Origin: Paracoccus sp. (in: a-proteobacteria)
GTDB lineage: Bacteria > Pseudomonadota > Alphaproteobacteria > Rhodobacterales > Rhodobacteraceae
Direction: 5' to 3'
Assembly (NCBI RefSeq): GCF_030604785.1
Contig: NZ_JAUVVF010000006.1
Location: 1 to 64,000, forward strand
DNA: 64,000 bases
The position numbers were made by a program, and so were the translations under genes. Numbering within the stretch: position 1 is the first letter of the stretch; each line of letters starts with the position of its first letter. Positions 19,809 through 29,955 of this stretch are shown piece after piece. Below the pieces are notes generated by a model. That model had not been told where the DNA came from. It searched no databases and saw nothing but the letters and a program-made list of their open reading frames with translations.

Positions 19809-21040
19809 CAGAAGAGGCTCAGCTGTTCGGGCGGGGGCGCGAAGCGGGCGCGCAGGCCCGCGCTGTCGGTCAGCGCGCCGGGCGACCAGTCGGGCAGGGT
19901 CACGAAGGGCTGCGCCTTGGACATGATCGCCCCCATGCGCAGCAGGTCGCCGTAGCGGACCGGCCCGTTGCGCCGCGCCGACAAGATGCGCGCCACGGTC
20001 TTGGTGCCGAAACCCGGCACGCGCAGCAGCATTTCGCGGCTGGCGCGGGCGACATCAACGGGGAACTGCGCGCGGTTGGCCAGCGCCCAGGCCAGTTTCG
20101 GGTCGATCGCCAGATCCAGATTGCCCGACGGGTGGGCGGCGCCGATCTCGTCGGCCTCGAACCCGTAGAAGCGCATCAGCCAGTCGGCCTGATAGAGCCG
20201 GTGCTCCCGCATCAGCGGCGGCTTGATCAGCGGCAACACCGCCGAGGCGTCAGGGATCGGCGAAAAGGCCGAGTAATAGACCCGCTTGAGCTGATAGCCC
20301 GAATAGAGATTGGCCGAGGTCTTCAGGATGTCGCGGTCGGTGGCCTGATCGGCACCCACGATCATCTGCGTCGATTGCCCCGCAGGCGCGAAACGCGGCG
20401 GGCGCCTGCCGGTATGGCTGCGCTCGGTCGCGGCCTCGCGGTTCAGGCGGACATCGGCCATGGTTGCGCGGATCGTCTCGGGGCGCTTCTCGGGGGCCAG
20501 GTCGCGCAGGCTGGCATCCTGCGGCAATTCGATGTTGACCGACAGGCGATCGGCGTAGAGCCCGGCCTCGGCCACCAGGTCGGGCGCGGCGTCGGGAATG
20601 GTCTTGAGGTGGATATAGCCCTTGAAGCCGTGATCCACCCGCAGCATCCGCGCGATGCGGACCATATCGCCCATCGTCTGGTCGGGGCTGCGGATGATGC
20701 CCGAGGACAGGAACAGCCCCTCGATCATGTTGCGCCGGTAGAATTCCAGCGTCAGGGTCACGACCTCTTCGGGGGAAAACCGGGCGCGTTCGACGTTGCT
20801 GCTGACGCGGTTGATGCAATAGGCGCAGTCATAGATGCAGAAATTCGTCATCAGGATCTTGAGCAGGCTGATGCAGCGCCCGTCCGGCGTGTAAGCGTGG
20901 CAGATCCCCGTCCCGCCCGCCGAGCCGATCCCGCCCGAGCGCGAATCGCGCCGCGTCGTCCCGCTGGACGCGCAGGAGGCATCGTATTTCGCCGCATCCG
21001 ACAGGATCGCCAGCTTCTGCTGCAAGGTGAGTCGCGCCAT
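19808..21040 (-). CDS. Putative DNA modification/repair radical SAM protein
   Basis: A 410-residue radical S-adenosylmethionine enzyme of the TIGR03916 type, the standard partner of the DUF4130/UdgX protein. The cluster-binding CxxxCxxC is CIYDCAYC in TNFCIYDCAYCINRVSS; GLFLSSGIIRSPDQTMGDM and YIHLKTIPDA follow, and VPGFGTKTVARILSARR near the C-terminus is a helix-hairpin-helix DNA-binding motif. The start is taken as the ATG at 21038-21040; a TTG 12 codons upstream is less likely. The reaction is unknown; with UdgX it is presumed to repair an unusual base lesion. Confidence 0.88.
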   Translation of the reverse strand: MARLTLQQKLAILSDAAKYDASCASSGTTRRDSRSGGIGSAGGTGICHAYTPDGRCISLLKILMTNFCIYDCAYCINRVSSNVERARFSPEEVVTLTLEFYRRNMIEGLFLSSGIIRSPDQTMGDMVRIARMLRVDHGFKGYIHLKTIPDAAPDLVAEAGLYADRLSVNIELPQDASLRDLAPEKRPETIRATMADVRLNREAATERSHTGRRPPRFAPAGQSTQMIVGADQATDRDILKTSANLYSGYQLKRVYYSAFSPIPDASAVLPLIKPPLMREHRLYQADWLMRFYGFEADEIGAAHPSGNLDLAIDPKLAWALANRAQFPVDVARASREMLLRVPGFGTKTVARILSARRNGPVRYGDLLRMGAIMSKAQPFVTLPDWSPGALTDSAGLRARFAPPPEQLSLF

Positions 21041-21184
21041 GGTTCCGAAGATATGTTCACTTTGTGTTCCGCGCAAGATTGCGCCGGTGAAACAATCGCC
21101 CCGGAACCGTCACGGCGCCGCGATCATTCCCTGCCATCGCCATCCGCCAGTCGTGATGTGCAAGAAATTCGTAAAAGGATAAGA

Positions 21185-21196
21185 ATGGCGCCATGA
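21185..21196 (+). other. Three-codon leader ORF overlapping the lolA start
   Basis: AAGGA (21175-21179) is 5 bases from an ATG that reads Met-Ala-Pro-stop, and its TGA overlaps the lolA ATG (ATGA at 21193). The same AAGGA is 13 bases from the lolA ATG, which is too far for good initiation. This suggests lolA is translated by termination-reinitiation. Confidence 0.4.
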
Positions 21197-21780
21197 ACAT
21201 CAAAGCCCTCGCACTTGCGCCCGTCCTCGCCCTCGCCATGGCCATCCCGGCCTTTGCCGAGAGAATTTCACTCAACGAGATCTCGCGTTATCTCAATAGC
21301 CTGACCACGGTGACGTCCGAGTTCACGCAGGTGAACCCGGATGGCACGATCTCGACCGGGACGGTCTATATCCAGCGTCCGGGCCGGGTGCGGTTCGAAT
21401 ACAACAATGACCGCACGCTGGTTCTGGCCTCGGGCGGGAACGTCGCGGTGTTCGACGGCAAATCGAACAGCGGGCCGCACCAATACCCGCTGTCGCAGAC
21501 GCCGCTGTCGATCATCCTGGACGCCAACATCAACCTGTCGCGCCCGAACATGGTGATCGGCCATACCGAGCAGAACAACGCCACCATCGTCACTGCGCAG
21601 GACCCTCAGCGGCCGCAGAACGGCAACATCCAGATGGTGTTCTCGTCACCGACCGAGCTGCGCCAGTGGATCGTGACCGACGATACCGGCGCCAAGACGA
21701 CCGTGATCCTGGGCGAGATGCAGAAGGGCGGCTCGATCCCGGCCTCGCGCTTCTCGATCCAGGCGGCGATGGGGCAATAG
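21193..21780 (+). CDS. lolA: Outer-membrane lipoprotein carrier LolA
   Basis: A 195-residue periplasmic chaperone that carries lipoproteins from LolCDE to the outer membrane. Residues 1-22 are a signal peptide with cleavage after AFA (before ERISLN). The mature part fits the LolA half-barrel: LTTVTSEFTQVNPDGTISTG, RPGRVRFEYNNDRTLVLASG and LRQWIVTDDTGAKTTVIL. It stands alone, divergent from the radical-SAM gene across 152 bases, and is followed by two hairpins. Confidence 0.93.
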   Translation: MNIKALALAPVLALAMAIPAFAERISLNEISRYLNSLTTVTSEFTQVNPDGTISTGTVYIQRPGRVRFEYNNDRTLVLASGGNVAVFDGKSNSGPHQYPLSQTPLSIILDANINLSRPNMVIGHTEQNNATIVTAQDPQRPQNGNIQMVFSSPTELRQWIVTDDTGAKTTVILGEMQKGGSIPASRFSIQAAMGQ

Positions 21781-21782
21781 GG

Positions 21783-21806
21783 CGCGATTGCGTCGATACA
21801 ATCGCG
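21783..21806 (+). other. Hairpin after lolA
   Basis: CGCGATTG (21783-21790) pairs perfectly with CAATCGCG (21799-21806) around an 8-base loop. No T tract follows. It begins two bases after the lolA stop and may protect the 3' end or pause polymerase before the next hairpin. Confidence 0.5.
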
Positions 21807-21839
21807 TGATTGACCGGGTGCCGATCGCGCGGCAAGGCT

Positions 21840-21866
21840 GAGGCTCCGTTCACCCGGAGCCTCTTT
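21840..21866 (+). terminator. Terminator-like hairpin covering the MFS ribosome site
   Basis: GAGGCTCCG (21840-21848) pairs with CGGAGCCTC (21855-21863), followed by TTT and one base later the ATG at 21868. The right arm contains GGAG, the only good ribosome site of the MFS gene, so the stem could both end lolA transcription and hide the MFS start. Confidence 0.6.
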
Positions 21867-21867
21867 C

Positions 21868-23115
21868 ATGTCCGCCAATGCGCGCCTGTTCACCCCTGTC
21901 CTGATCGGCGGATCGCTGATCCTGCTGATCAACTTTGCGCTGCGCGCCAGTTTCGGGGTGTTCCAGATCCCCATCGCCGAGGATTTCGGCTGGCCGCGCG
22001 CCGAATTCTCGCTGGCCATCGCGATCCAGAACCTGGCCTGGGGCGTCGGGCAGCCGATCTTCGGCGCGCTGGCGGAACGGTGGGGCGACCGGTGGGCGAT
22101 CATCCTGGGCGCGTTCCTCTATAGCGCCGGGCTGATCCTGACGGCCTTTGCGACCACGCCCGCCGGTGTGCAACTGCTGGAGATCATGGTGGGCTTCGGC
22201 ATCGCCGGGACGGGCTTCGGCGTGATCCTGGCGGTGGTGGGCCGCGCGGCCAGCGACGAGAACCGCAGCCTGGCCCTGGGCATCGCGACGGCTGCCGGAT
22301 CGGCCGGGCAGGTTTTCGGCGCGCCTTTGGCCGAGATCCTGCTGGCCTTCTATGCGTGGCAATCGGTCTTCATCATCTTCGGGGTGATCATCCTTGGCAC
22401 GCTGGCCTTCCTGCCGATGCTGGGCAGCGGACGGCCTGCAAGCCCCGCCGCGCTGGAGGCCAGCATGGGCCAGGTCGTGGGCCGTGCCTTCCGCGATCCG
22501 TCCTTTCTGATGATCTTCGCGGGGTTCTTTTCCTGCGGCTATCAGCTTGGCTTCATCACCGCGCATTTCCCCGCCATGATCACCGAGATGTGCGGCCCGA
22601 TCGAGCCGGGCGGCATGCTGGCGGGACTGGGCATCACCACGACCTCGGCGCTTGGGGCGGTCGCGATCTCGCTGATCGGGCTGGCCAATATCGCGGGCGC
22701 GATCCTGGCGGGGTGGCTGGGCAAGCGATATACCCGCAAATACCTGCTGGCGGGGATCTACACGATGCGGACCATCGCCGCCGCCGCCTTCATCCTGACG
22801 CCGATCACGCCCGCGACGGTCATCGTCTTTTCGCTGGTGATGGGGGCGCTGTGGCTGGCGACGGTGCCGCTGACCTCGGGGTTGGTCGCCTATATCTACG
22901 GCCTGCGCTACATGGGCACACTATACGGCTTTGTCTTCCTGTCGCACCAGATCGGGTCGTTCATCGGCGTCTGGCTGGGCGGCTGGCTTTACGACATTTC
23001 GGGCGATTACCTGCTGGTCTGGTGGATCGGCGTGGGCGTGGGCGCGTTCAGCGCGCTGATCCACCTGCCCGTGCGCGAGGCACCCCTGCGGATGCCCGCG
23101 CCCGCCGCGGCCTAA
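21868..23115 (+). CDS. Major facilitator superfamily transporter
   Basis: A 415-residue membrane protein with twelve predicted helices. The N-terminal half has RASFGVFQIPIAEDFGWPRAEFS, reminiscent of the oxalate/formate and monocarboxylate branch, and LAERWGDRW is the cytoplasmic loop 2-3 signature. The central loop lies near SGRPASPAALEAS. A carboxylate substrate is possible but unproven. The stop codon abuts the stop of the convergent glycosyltransferase gene with no gap. Confidence 0.9.
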   Translation: MSANARLFTPVLIGGSLILLINFALRASFGVFQIPIAEDFGWPRAEFSLAIAIQNLAWGVGQPIFGALAERWGDRWAIILGAFLYSAGLILTAFATTPAGVQLLEIMVGFGIAGTGFGVILAVVGRAASDENRSLALGIATAAGSAGQVFGAPLAEILLAFYAWQSVFIIFGVIILGTLAFLPMLGSGRPASPAALEASMGQVVGRAFRDPSFLMIFAGFFSCGYQLGFITAHFPAMITEMCGPIEPGGMLAGLGITTTSALGAVAISLIGLANIAGAILAGWLGKRYTRKYLLAGIYTMRTIAAAAFILTPITPATVIVFSLVMGALWLATVPLTSGLVAYIYGLRYMGTLYGFVFLSHQIGSFIGVWLGGWLYDISGDYLLVWWIGVGVGAFSALIHLPVREAPLRMPAPAAA

Positions 23116-23152
23116 TCAGCCCGCCTTGGCAATGGGCTGATCGGCGGGCTGA
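23116..23152. other. Long-arm hairpin at the MFS / glfT2 convergence
   Basis: TCAGCCCGCC (23116-23125) is the exact reverse complement of GGCGGGCTGA (23143-23152). It lies in the last codons of the glycosyltransferase gene and just after the MFS stop. It could stop or slow transcription from both sides; there is no T tract. Confidence 0.35.
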
Positions 23153-24990
23153 ACCGCGACCTGATCGACTGTCGCCGGCGCAGGGTCCAGACCCAGACGG
23201 CGGCGCCAGAAGGCGTCGCTGGCCAGGCGCAGATAGCCCTCGCGCCAATCGGCGCGGATGGCGTCGTGATGACGCCACAGATGCCACATGTTGCGGGTCA
23301 TCCGCCAAAGCTGCCGTGCCGCCTTGCGCTTGGAATGGTGGACGGTGAAGGCGTTGCCCTTGCCGTCCAGATAGGTGACCTGCGCGGCGGCCCAGGTCTG
23401 GCGGATCTCGCCCCGGCGGCCTGCGGGCAGGACGCGGCGATTGCCGATCCGGCGCCAGAACGGGATCAGATGCCCGTTCAGCGTCAGCTTCATCGCCAGC
23501 CGAACCACGGGGTTGGCCGGGTTCCAGCGGATATGGTCGGCGGGCGGAGGGCCTGCCAGCGGGCGGAAGGCCTCGACATCCCTGATCCGCGCCAGATCGG
23601 CGCGGCGGGCGGCCATATCGGCATTCTCCTCGAAGAAGTCGGGGCCGCGCATCACGTCCTCGAAGGACAGGTTCAGCGCCTCCATCGTCTCGTAATGGCA
23701 TTGCAGCAGGCTGCGCCCGAAGAAGCGCAGCGGAATCGAGGCCAGCGTGGTGCGCGGGATCTCGACCCCGGGGATGGCGATGTGGTTCGCCATATGGCTG
23801 CGCAGGTCCAGATAGAGCGTGTTCAGTGATTCCTTGTCGGCAAAATTCGCATCCTGGAACGAGACCACGCCGGGCAGCGTCGTGATGCTGAAATCGTTGG
23901 CCAGCGAAAAGCCGACATCGTCGCCGCGCACGAAATAGGGAAAGGGCCGGAACCGGGTCGCGGCGATCGGAAAGGCGAAATACCACCAGCCGCCGTAATA
24001 ATTCCCCGGCTTGCCCCCGGTCGAGGCGAATTCCATCGCCGCCGCCTCGTCGAAATCGCTGAGGTCGGTGCCCATGGATTCGGGCCGGCACTGGATGTGG
24101 AAGCGCGCGCCGTTTTCCCAGATCAGGTTCTTGAACTGCGCGTTTGTCAGCGCGCCCGCTACGGCGGCGTTGTCGTCGTTTGCATGGGCCAGCCACGCCC
24201 ATGTGCGTTGCAGCGCGTCCATATGCACCGAGGCGTCGTCATCCATGAACAGGACATGCGTGGCGCCGCTTGCCTCGGCCTCGATCAGGCCGCGGGCAAA
24301 ACCGCCCGCCCCACCCAGATTCTCGTTCGGGATGGGGGTCACATGGGCGCAGGGCTCGATCCCCGCGCTCTGGCCGTTATCGACGACCTGAAGATGCAGA
24401 TGCGCCGCCAGCGGGCTGGTGGCCACGTAATCGCGGAAGCGGCGGACGCTGGCCTGCACGGCCTCTTCACGGCGAAAGGTCGTGATCGACAGCGCGATCT
24501 GTGGCTGGCGGCGGGGCGCCTGACGGGTCAGCCAGGCGATATCGTCCAGATGGCCCGTGCCGAAACTGGTCAGCGCAAAGGTCAGCACGCCGCCCAGGGC
24601 GTGCTGGATATGGCCGGTCAGATCGACAATCAGCGGCTGGCCTTCGGTCAGGGTCACGATCTCGGACAGGATCGTCTCGTCGGACCGGCGCGGCGCGTGC
24701 TGGCGCACGACCAGCGCGAATTCGCCCTGCCCGCGCAGCGACAGCGACAGGTCGGACAGGCCCGCCCCATGCTGCCACTTGCCCAGATTGAACAGGTTGA
24801 AGGCCGTGTCGAAGCCCAGTTCGGCCCCCGCGCCCACCTGGATGCGGCGCCGGCTGGCGCCCAGCCCCGCCGGCCCCGACAGCCGCACGTAAAGCGTCGG
24901 CTCTGACGAGATGCCGGGTTCGGGCCACAGCATCCCCTGCAGCAGATGCAGCGCGGGCAGGTGATCGGCGGCGGATGTCGGAAGGGTCAC
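23116..24990 (-). CDS. GlfT2-like galactofuranosyltransferase (GT2 family)
   Basis: A 624-residue enzyme, close in length to mycobacterial GlfT2 (637), which polymerises the galactan chain from UDP-galactofuranose. The architecture matches: a beta-rich N-terminal domain (about 1-160), a GT-A domain with the metal-binding triad D250-D251-D252 in FMDDDASVH, a WW pair in YYGGWWYFAFP, and the acceptor-site G-D357-D358 in FVRGDDVGFS, then a helical C-terminal part. NENLGGAGGFARG is the GT2 nucleotide-sugar loop. The GTG start is 2 bases after the upstream stop codon. The UDP-galactopyranose mutase gene nearby supports the substrate. Confidence 0.85.
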   Translation of the reverse strand: MTLPTSAADHLPALHLLQGMLWPEPGISSEPTLYVRLSGPAGLGASRRRIQVGAGAELGFDTAFNLFNLGKWQHGAGLSDLSLSLRGQGEFALVVRQHAPRRSDETILSEIVTLTEGQPLIVDLTGHIQHALGGVLTFALTSFGTGHLDDIAWLTRQAPRRQPQIALSITTFRREEAVQASVRRFRDYVATSPLAAHLHLQVVDNGQSAGIEPCAHVTPIPNENLGGAGGFARGLIEAEASGATHVLFMDDDASVHMDALQRTWAWLAHANDDNAAVAGALTNAQFKNLIWENGARFHIQCRPESMGTDLSDFDEAAAMEFASTGGKPGNYYGGWWYFAFPIAATRFRPFPYFVRGDDVGFSLANDFSITTLPGVVSFQDANFADKESLNTLYLDLRSHMANHIAIPGVEIPRTTLASIPLRFFGRSLLQCHYETMEALNLSFEDVMRGPDFFEENADMAARRADLARIRDVEAFRPLAGPPPADHIRWNPANPVVRLAMKLTLNGHLIPFWRRIGNRRVLPAGRRGEIRQTWAAAQVTYLDGKGNAFTVHHSKRKAARQLWRMTRNMWHLWRHHDAIRADWREGYLRLASDAFWRRRLGLDPAPATVDQVAVQPADQPIAKAG

Positions 24991-24992
24991 GG

Positions 24993-26108
24993 TCAGACCT
25001 CGATAGGGTTCGGGGTTGCGCGCAGATGCGCCAGGAATTCCTTGGCCCGCGCGGGCAGCGGCGCGATCCTGTCGTCGGTCAGGGCGGCCAGCGCGGCGCG
25101 CGTCGCCTCGGCCTGCGGCAGCGGGCGGCAGGACAGCATCGCGTCGATGTCGGGGAAGAAGGCCGCCTGCCCGGTGATGCCCGACAACCAGGCATGCGAG
25201 GGCAGGAAGGCCTCGAACATGGCGCGGCGGCTGTCGGCGCCGAACATCTCGATGTCGCGCGCGGGCGGCAGGTCGAAGGCAGCTTCGTGTTTCAGCAGGA
25301 ACTGCACCAGCGCATGGGCTTCGGGCCGGGTCAGGGTGTGGTTGCCCTGACGCGCGATCTCGACCAGGGCGGGATGCAGGCTCTTGTTCGCGCGGCGGGC
25401 GGGGGTCATGTCGGCGGGAAAGTCGATGCCGGAATGGGCCGTGAAATCGGCCTCGGACCCGCCGGCGGACAGGATGTCGGCATAGTTGCGCAGCACCTTC
25501 CCCTCGCCCGGAACGCGGATCAGCCAATCCTCGACGGCCAGCCGATAGTTGAAATGGATCGTCGCCTCGTAATGGCGCCACCCCTCGCCCGCCAGCGGCC
25601 CCGGCTTTTCGCAGACCTTGACGCGCTGATTGTGCCACGAGGCCAGGTATTCATCGGGCCGCCTGAGCGCGCCATAGACCGAGAAGGTGGCATCCGGAAA
25701 GATGCGGGTCACTTCGTCGATCAGTTCGGGCTTGACCGCGCCGAAATTCGAGAACGCTTCCGAGCACAGCACGACCGCCTTCGGCTTCAGTTCCGCGACC
25801 TGAGACCGGATGGCACGGATCATCTGCTGGCGCGGCGGCAACAGGGTGAACTGGGCCGGAATGGGAAAGCCCGCGGCCTCGGACATGAACTGATAGGCCA
25901 GCGCGCTGTGGGGTTCGCGGATATTCGCGGTCAGCGCCGAGGCCCGATCGCCGGCCAGCATCCGCGCCGCGACCGAGGCCGCCCCCTGCATTTCGGTATA
26001 GGGATAGAGGATGCCGTGCCGGATCAGGCGGACCACGTTCTGCGACAGGAAGACCTGAAGCGAGGTCGATCCGACCTTGTGATGACCGATATAGAGGCTG
26101 ACATGCAT
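24993..26108 (-). CDS. Sulfotransferase-like protein
   Basis: A 371-residue protein with an N-terminal P-loop-like GHHKVGSTSLQVFL, which resembles the 5'-phosphosulfate binding loop of PAPS-dependent sulfotransferases, and a later LRRPDEYLASWHNQRVK in the place of the 3'-phosphate site. It ends two bases before the GlfT2-like gene in the same direction, so the pair probably acts on one glycan. I assign the fold, not a proven activity; some family members are glycan-processing proteins without sulfotransferase action. The ATG is 26106-26108; upstream coding potential is weak. Confidence 0.6.
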   Translation of the reverse strand: MHVSLYIGHHKVGSTSLQVFLSQNVVRLIRHGILYPYTEMQGAASVAARMLAGDRASALTANIREPHSALAYQFMSEAAGFPIPAQFTLLPPRQQMIRAIRSQVAELKPKAVVLCSEAFSNFGAVKPELIDEVTRIFPDATFSVYGALRRPDEYLASWHNQRVKVCEKPGPLAGEGWRHYEATIHFNYRLAVEDWLIRVPGEGKVLRNYADILSAGGSEADFTAHSGIDFPADMTPARRANKSLHPALVEIARQGNHTLTRPEAHALVQFLLKHEAAFDLPPARDIEMFGADSRRAMFEAFLPSHAWLSGITGQAAFFPDIDAMLSCRPLPQAEATRAALAALTDDRIAPLPARAKEFLAHLRATPNPIEV

Positions 26109-26301
26109 CCTGCGTGTTCGTCTCCGGTTGTGTGCGCCATTCCGGCGGGCCGGGGCCCGCCTGCCCCGATGCACCTACAGGCGGGTCGGGCCTGTCGCAA
26201 CCCGTGCGGGGGCTGCCTCGGCGGAAAAGCGGCGGCGGCATTGCCGCGCGGGGCGGTGGCTGTTATGCACCCCCGTCCCTTCGCACACAAGGCAAGCGCG
26301 C

Positions 26302-27289
26302 GTGATCCACAGCCCCCCTGCCCCGGCGACGGCCCGCCCGATCATCGGCGCCATCGTCGTGACGCATAACCGCCTGCCCAAGCTGCGCGACACCCTGACG
26401 CGGCTTCTGGCCGAGGATCTGGACCGGGTGCTGGTCTTCGACAATGCCTCGACCGACGGGACCGCGGATCATCTGGCGGGGCTGGACGACGCCCGGCTGA
26501 TCGTCCATCGCAGCGCCGACAATCTGGGCGGGGCCGGGGGCTTTTCGGGCGCGATGGCGCTGATGCGTGACCGGGTGGACCCGGACTGGATGCTGCTGAT
26601 GGACGATGACGGCCGCCCCGCGCCGGGCGCCATCGCGGCCTTTCGCCAGGCCGACCTGACGGGCTGGGATGCCGCGGGGGCCGCAGTCTTCCACCCCGAC
26701 GGCCGCATCTGCGAGATGAACCGCCCCTATCGCAATCCGTTCTGGCGGCTGCCCGAATTCCTGCGCACCCTGTCGGGCAGGGGTCGGCGCGGCTTTCATC
26801 TGACCGACGCGGCCTATGATCCGGCGGCGGGGCCGGTGGCGGTGGACATGACCTCGTTCGTGGGGTTCTTCGTCTCGCGCCGGGCCGTGGCGCAGGCCGG
26901 GCTGCCGGATGCGCGGCTCTTCGTCTATGGCGACGACCAGCTTTACACGCTGACCATGCGGCGCAAGGGGTTGGCCATCGGCTTTCTGCCGCAAGTCCGG
27001 TTCGAACACGATACCGAGGCCGCGCAGGGCGCCAGCGGGCTGGTGCTGCGGCCGTTATGGAAGGTCTACTACATGTATCGCAACGCCCTGATCGCCTATC
27101 GCGTGGCGGCAGGGCCGTTCTTCTGGCCGCTCGTGCCGCTTCTGGTGGTCAAGTGGCGGAGGAAGGCCCGCGATTACGGCGACGACGCGCCGGCCTTTCG
27201 CCGGATGCTGTCGCTCGCGCTGCGCGACGGGCTGGCGCGGCGGCTGGGGCGCGATCATGCCGATCTGGTCGAACGCGCGACGCGACGCT

Positions 27290-27291
<2 letters not shown>
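26302..27291 (+). CDS. GlfT1-like galactofuranosyltransferase (GT2 family)
   Basis: A 329-residue GT2 enzyme. GAIVVTHNRLPKLRDTL is the GT-A N-terminus, VFDNASTDGTADHL and NLGGAGGFSGAM form the nucleotide-sugar pocket, LLMDDDGRP holds the metal triad and FVYGDDQLYTLTMRRKG the acceptor acidic pair. In mycobacteria GlfT1 adds the first galactofuranose units before GlfT2 extends them; the small size and motifs fit that role. The start is the GTG at 26302 with AAGG 9 bases before; a longer reading lacks a family match. It is divergent from the sulfotransferase-like gene and followed by glf. Confidence 0.85.
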
Positions 27292-28539
<1,248 letters not shown>

Positions 28540-28563
28540 TCCGCGCCTGATCGGAAGCCTGCC

Positions 28564-29106
28564 ATGACCGAGCCACGCCCCCTTGAACCGGATGCGCGCA
28601 TGCGCCCGATGCTGAACGAGATCCGGCAGCAGGATCATCACGGGGTGATCGGGCCGGGCGACAACCCGGTCGGGCATGACGCCTTTCTGTCGCTGGACCC
28701 CGAGGCGGGGATCACCGGCCGCTTCGCCTCGCGCCCCGGTCAGATCATCGAGCTTGAGCTGCAGCCCGCTTTCGGCATCCAGCCGCGCTGGCAGGGGCTG
28801 CACCTGCCGCTTGGGCCGGTCGATCTGTCGGATGCGGCGGCGTTCGGCCTGATCGCGCGCAGCGTGGCGCCTTTGTCGATGACGACGCGGATCTGCTTGC
28901 GCTCGGGCGTGGGGGCGGACATCGTGGACGTGTTTCTGCCGCGCCTGATGGTGTCCTACGACCAGCCGAGCCTTCATCACGACCTGATCGAACCCGCCGC
29001 CATGCCCGACCTGCCGCAGCAGGCCGATTGGCGCGACCTGATCCTGTTCTTCCGGCCCGGCCCGGTCAGACTGACCGTGCTGGACCTGCGGCTGTTCCTG
29101 GTCTGA
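28564..29106 (+). CDS. Uncharacterised protein downstream of glf
   Basis: A 180-residue protein that I do not recognise. It has no signal peptide or membrane segment. It is rich in short hydrophobic strands separated by turns (IIELELQPAFGI, LTVLDLRLFLV) and has acidic, histidine-containing loops (QQDHHGVIGPGDNP, YDQPSLHHDLIEP), suggesting a soluble beta-sandwich. The gene is 24 bases after glf, so it is probably part of the galactofuranose operon. It may bind or modify sugar or be a scaffold; no function is assigned. Confidence 0.7.
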   Translation: MTEPRPLEPDARMRPMLNEIRQQDHHGVIGPGDNPVGHDAFLSLDPEAGITGRFASRPGQIIELELQPAFGIQPRWQGLHLPLGPVDLSDAAAFGLIARSVAPLSMTTRICLRSGVGADIVDVFLPRLMVSYDQPSLHHDLIEPAAMPDLPQQADWRDLILFFRPGPVRLTVLDLRLFLV

Positions 29107-29109
29107 GGA

Positions 29110-29943
29110 TCAGGCCAGCCGTTCGGCGTGCCAGAAGACGTGATCGGCCATGAAGCTCTGGACGAACCAGTAGCTGTGATCAAAGCCGGGCTGCATCCGG
29201 AACTGGCCGGGCTGGCGGCGGGCCATCATCGCATGGGCCAGGGCCTCGGGGCGCAACAGGTCAAGGAACTGGTCGGTGCTGCCCTGATCGATCAGCACCT
29301 CTCCGGGATAGCCTCGCTCGGTCATCAGGATCGTCGCGTCATGGGCGCGCCATGCGGTGCGGTCCTCGCCCAGATAGGCGCTGAACTGCTTGCGGCCCCA
29401 ATCGGATTCGGTCGGGTTCGCGATGGGCGCGAAGGCCGAGACCGAGCGATAGCGGTCGGGATGCGTCATCGCGATGGTCAGCGCGCCGTGGCCGCCCATC
29501 GAATGGCCGGTGATGCCCATCGCCTCGGGATCGACGGCAAGATTCTCACAGACCAGAGCCGGCAATTCCTCGGTCACGTAATCCCACATGCGGAAATGCG
29601 GCTTCCACGGGTCCTGCGTCGCGTTGACGTAGAAGCCCGCGCCCTGGCCCAGGTCATAGGCCTCGTCATTGGCCACGCCCTCGCCCCGCGGCGAGGTGTC
29701 GGGAAAGACGATGGCGATGCCGGCCTCGTCGCACCATTGCTGGGCGGCGGCCTTGGTCATCGCGTTCTCATGCGTGCAGGTCAGGCCCGACAGATACCAC
29801 AGGACCGGCACCCTGCCGAACTGCGCAGCCTCCGGCAGAAAGACCGCAAAGGTCATATCCGTGCCGGTCGCGTGGCTGCGGTGGCGATAGACGCCCTGGG
29901 TGCCGCGAAAGCTGCGATTCTCGGAAACGGTCTCAAGGCTCAT
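29110..29943 (-). CDS. fghA: S-formylglutathione hydrolase
   Basis: A 277-residue alpha/beta hydrolase that splits S-formylglutathione into formate and glutathione, the step after FlhA in formaldehyde oxidation. The nucleophile elbow is GHSMGGHGAL; the fold start has LWYLSGLTCTHENAM, typical of the esterase D/FGH family, and PGFDHSYWF carries the catalytic histidine. AAGGAG lies before the ATG. It is separated from flhA by an acetyltransferase and a ClpP paralogue but transcribed in the same direction. Confidence 0.96.
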   Translation of the reverse strand: MSLETVSENRSFRGTQGVYRHRSHATGTDMTFAVFLPEAAQFGRVPVLWYLSGLTCTHENAMTKAAAQQWCDEAGIAIVFPDTSPRGEGVANDEAYDLGQGAGFYVNATQDPWKPHFRMWDYVTEELPALVCENLAVDPEAMGITGHSMGGHGALTIAMTHPDRYRSVSAFAPIANPTESDWGRKQFSAYLGEDRTAWRAHDATILMTERGYPGEVLIDQGSTDQFLDLLRPEALAHAMMARRQPGQFRMQPGFDHSYWFVQSFMADHVFWHAERLA

Positions 29944-29955
29944 CCGGGTCTCCTT

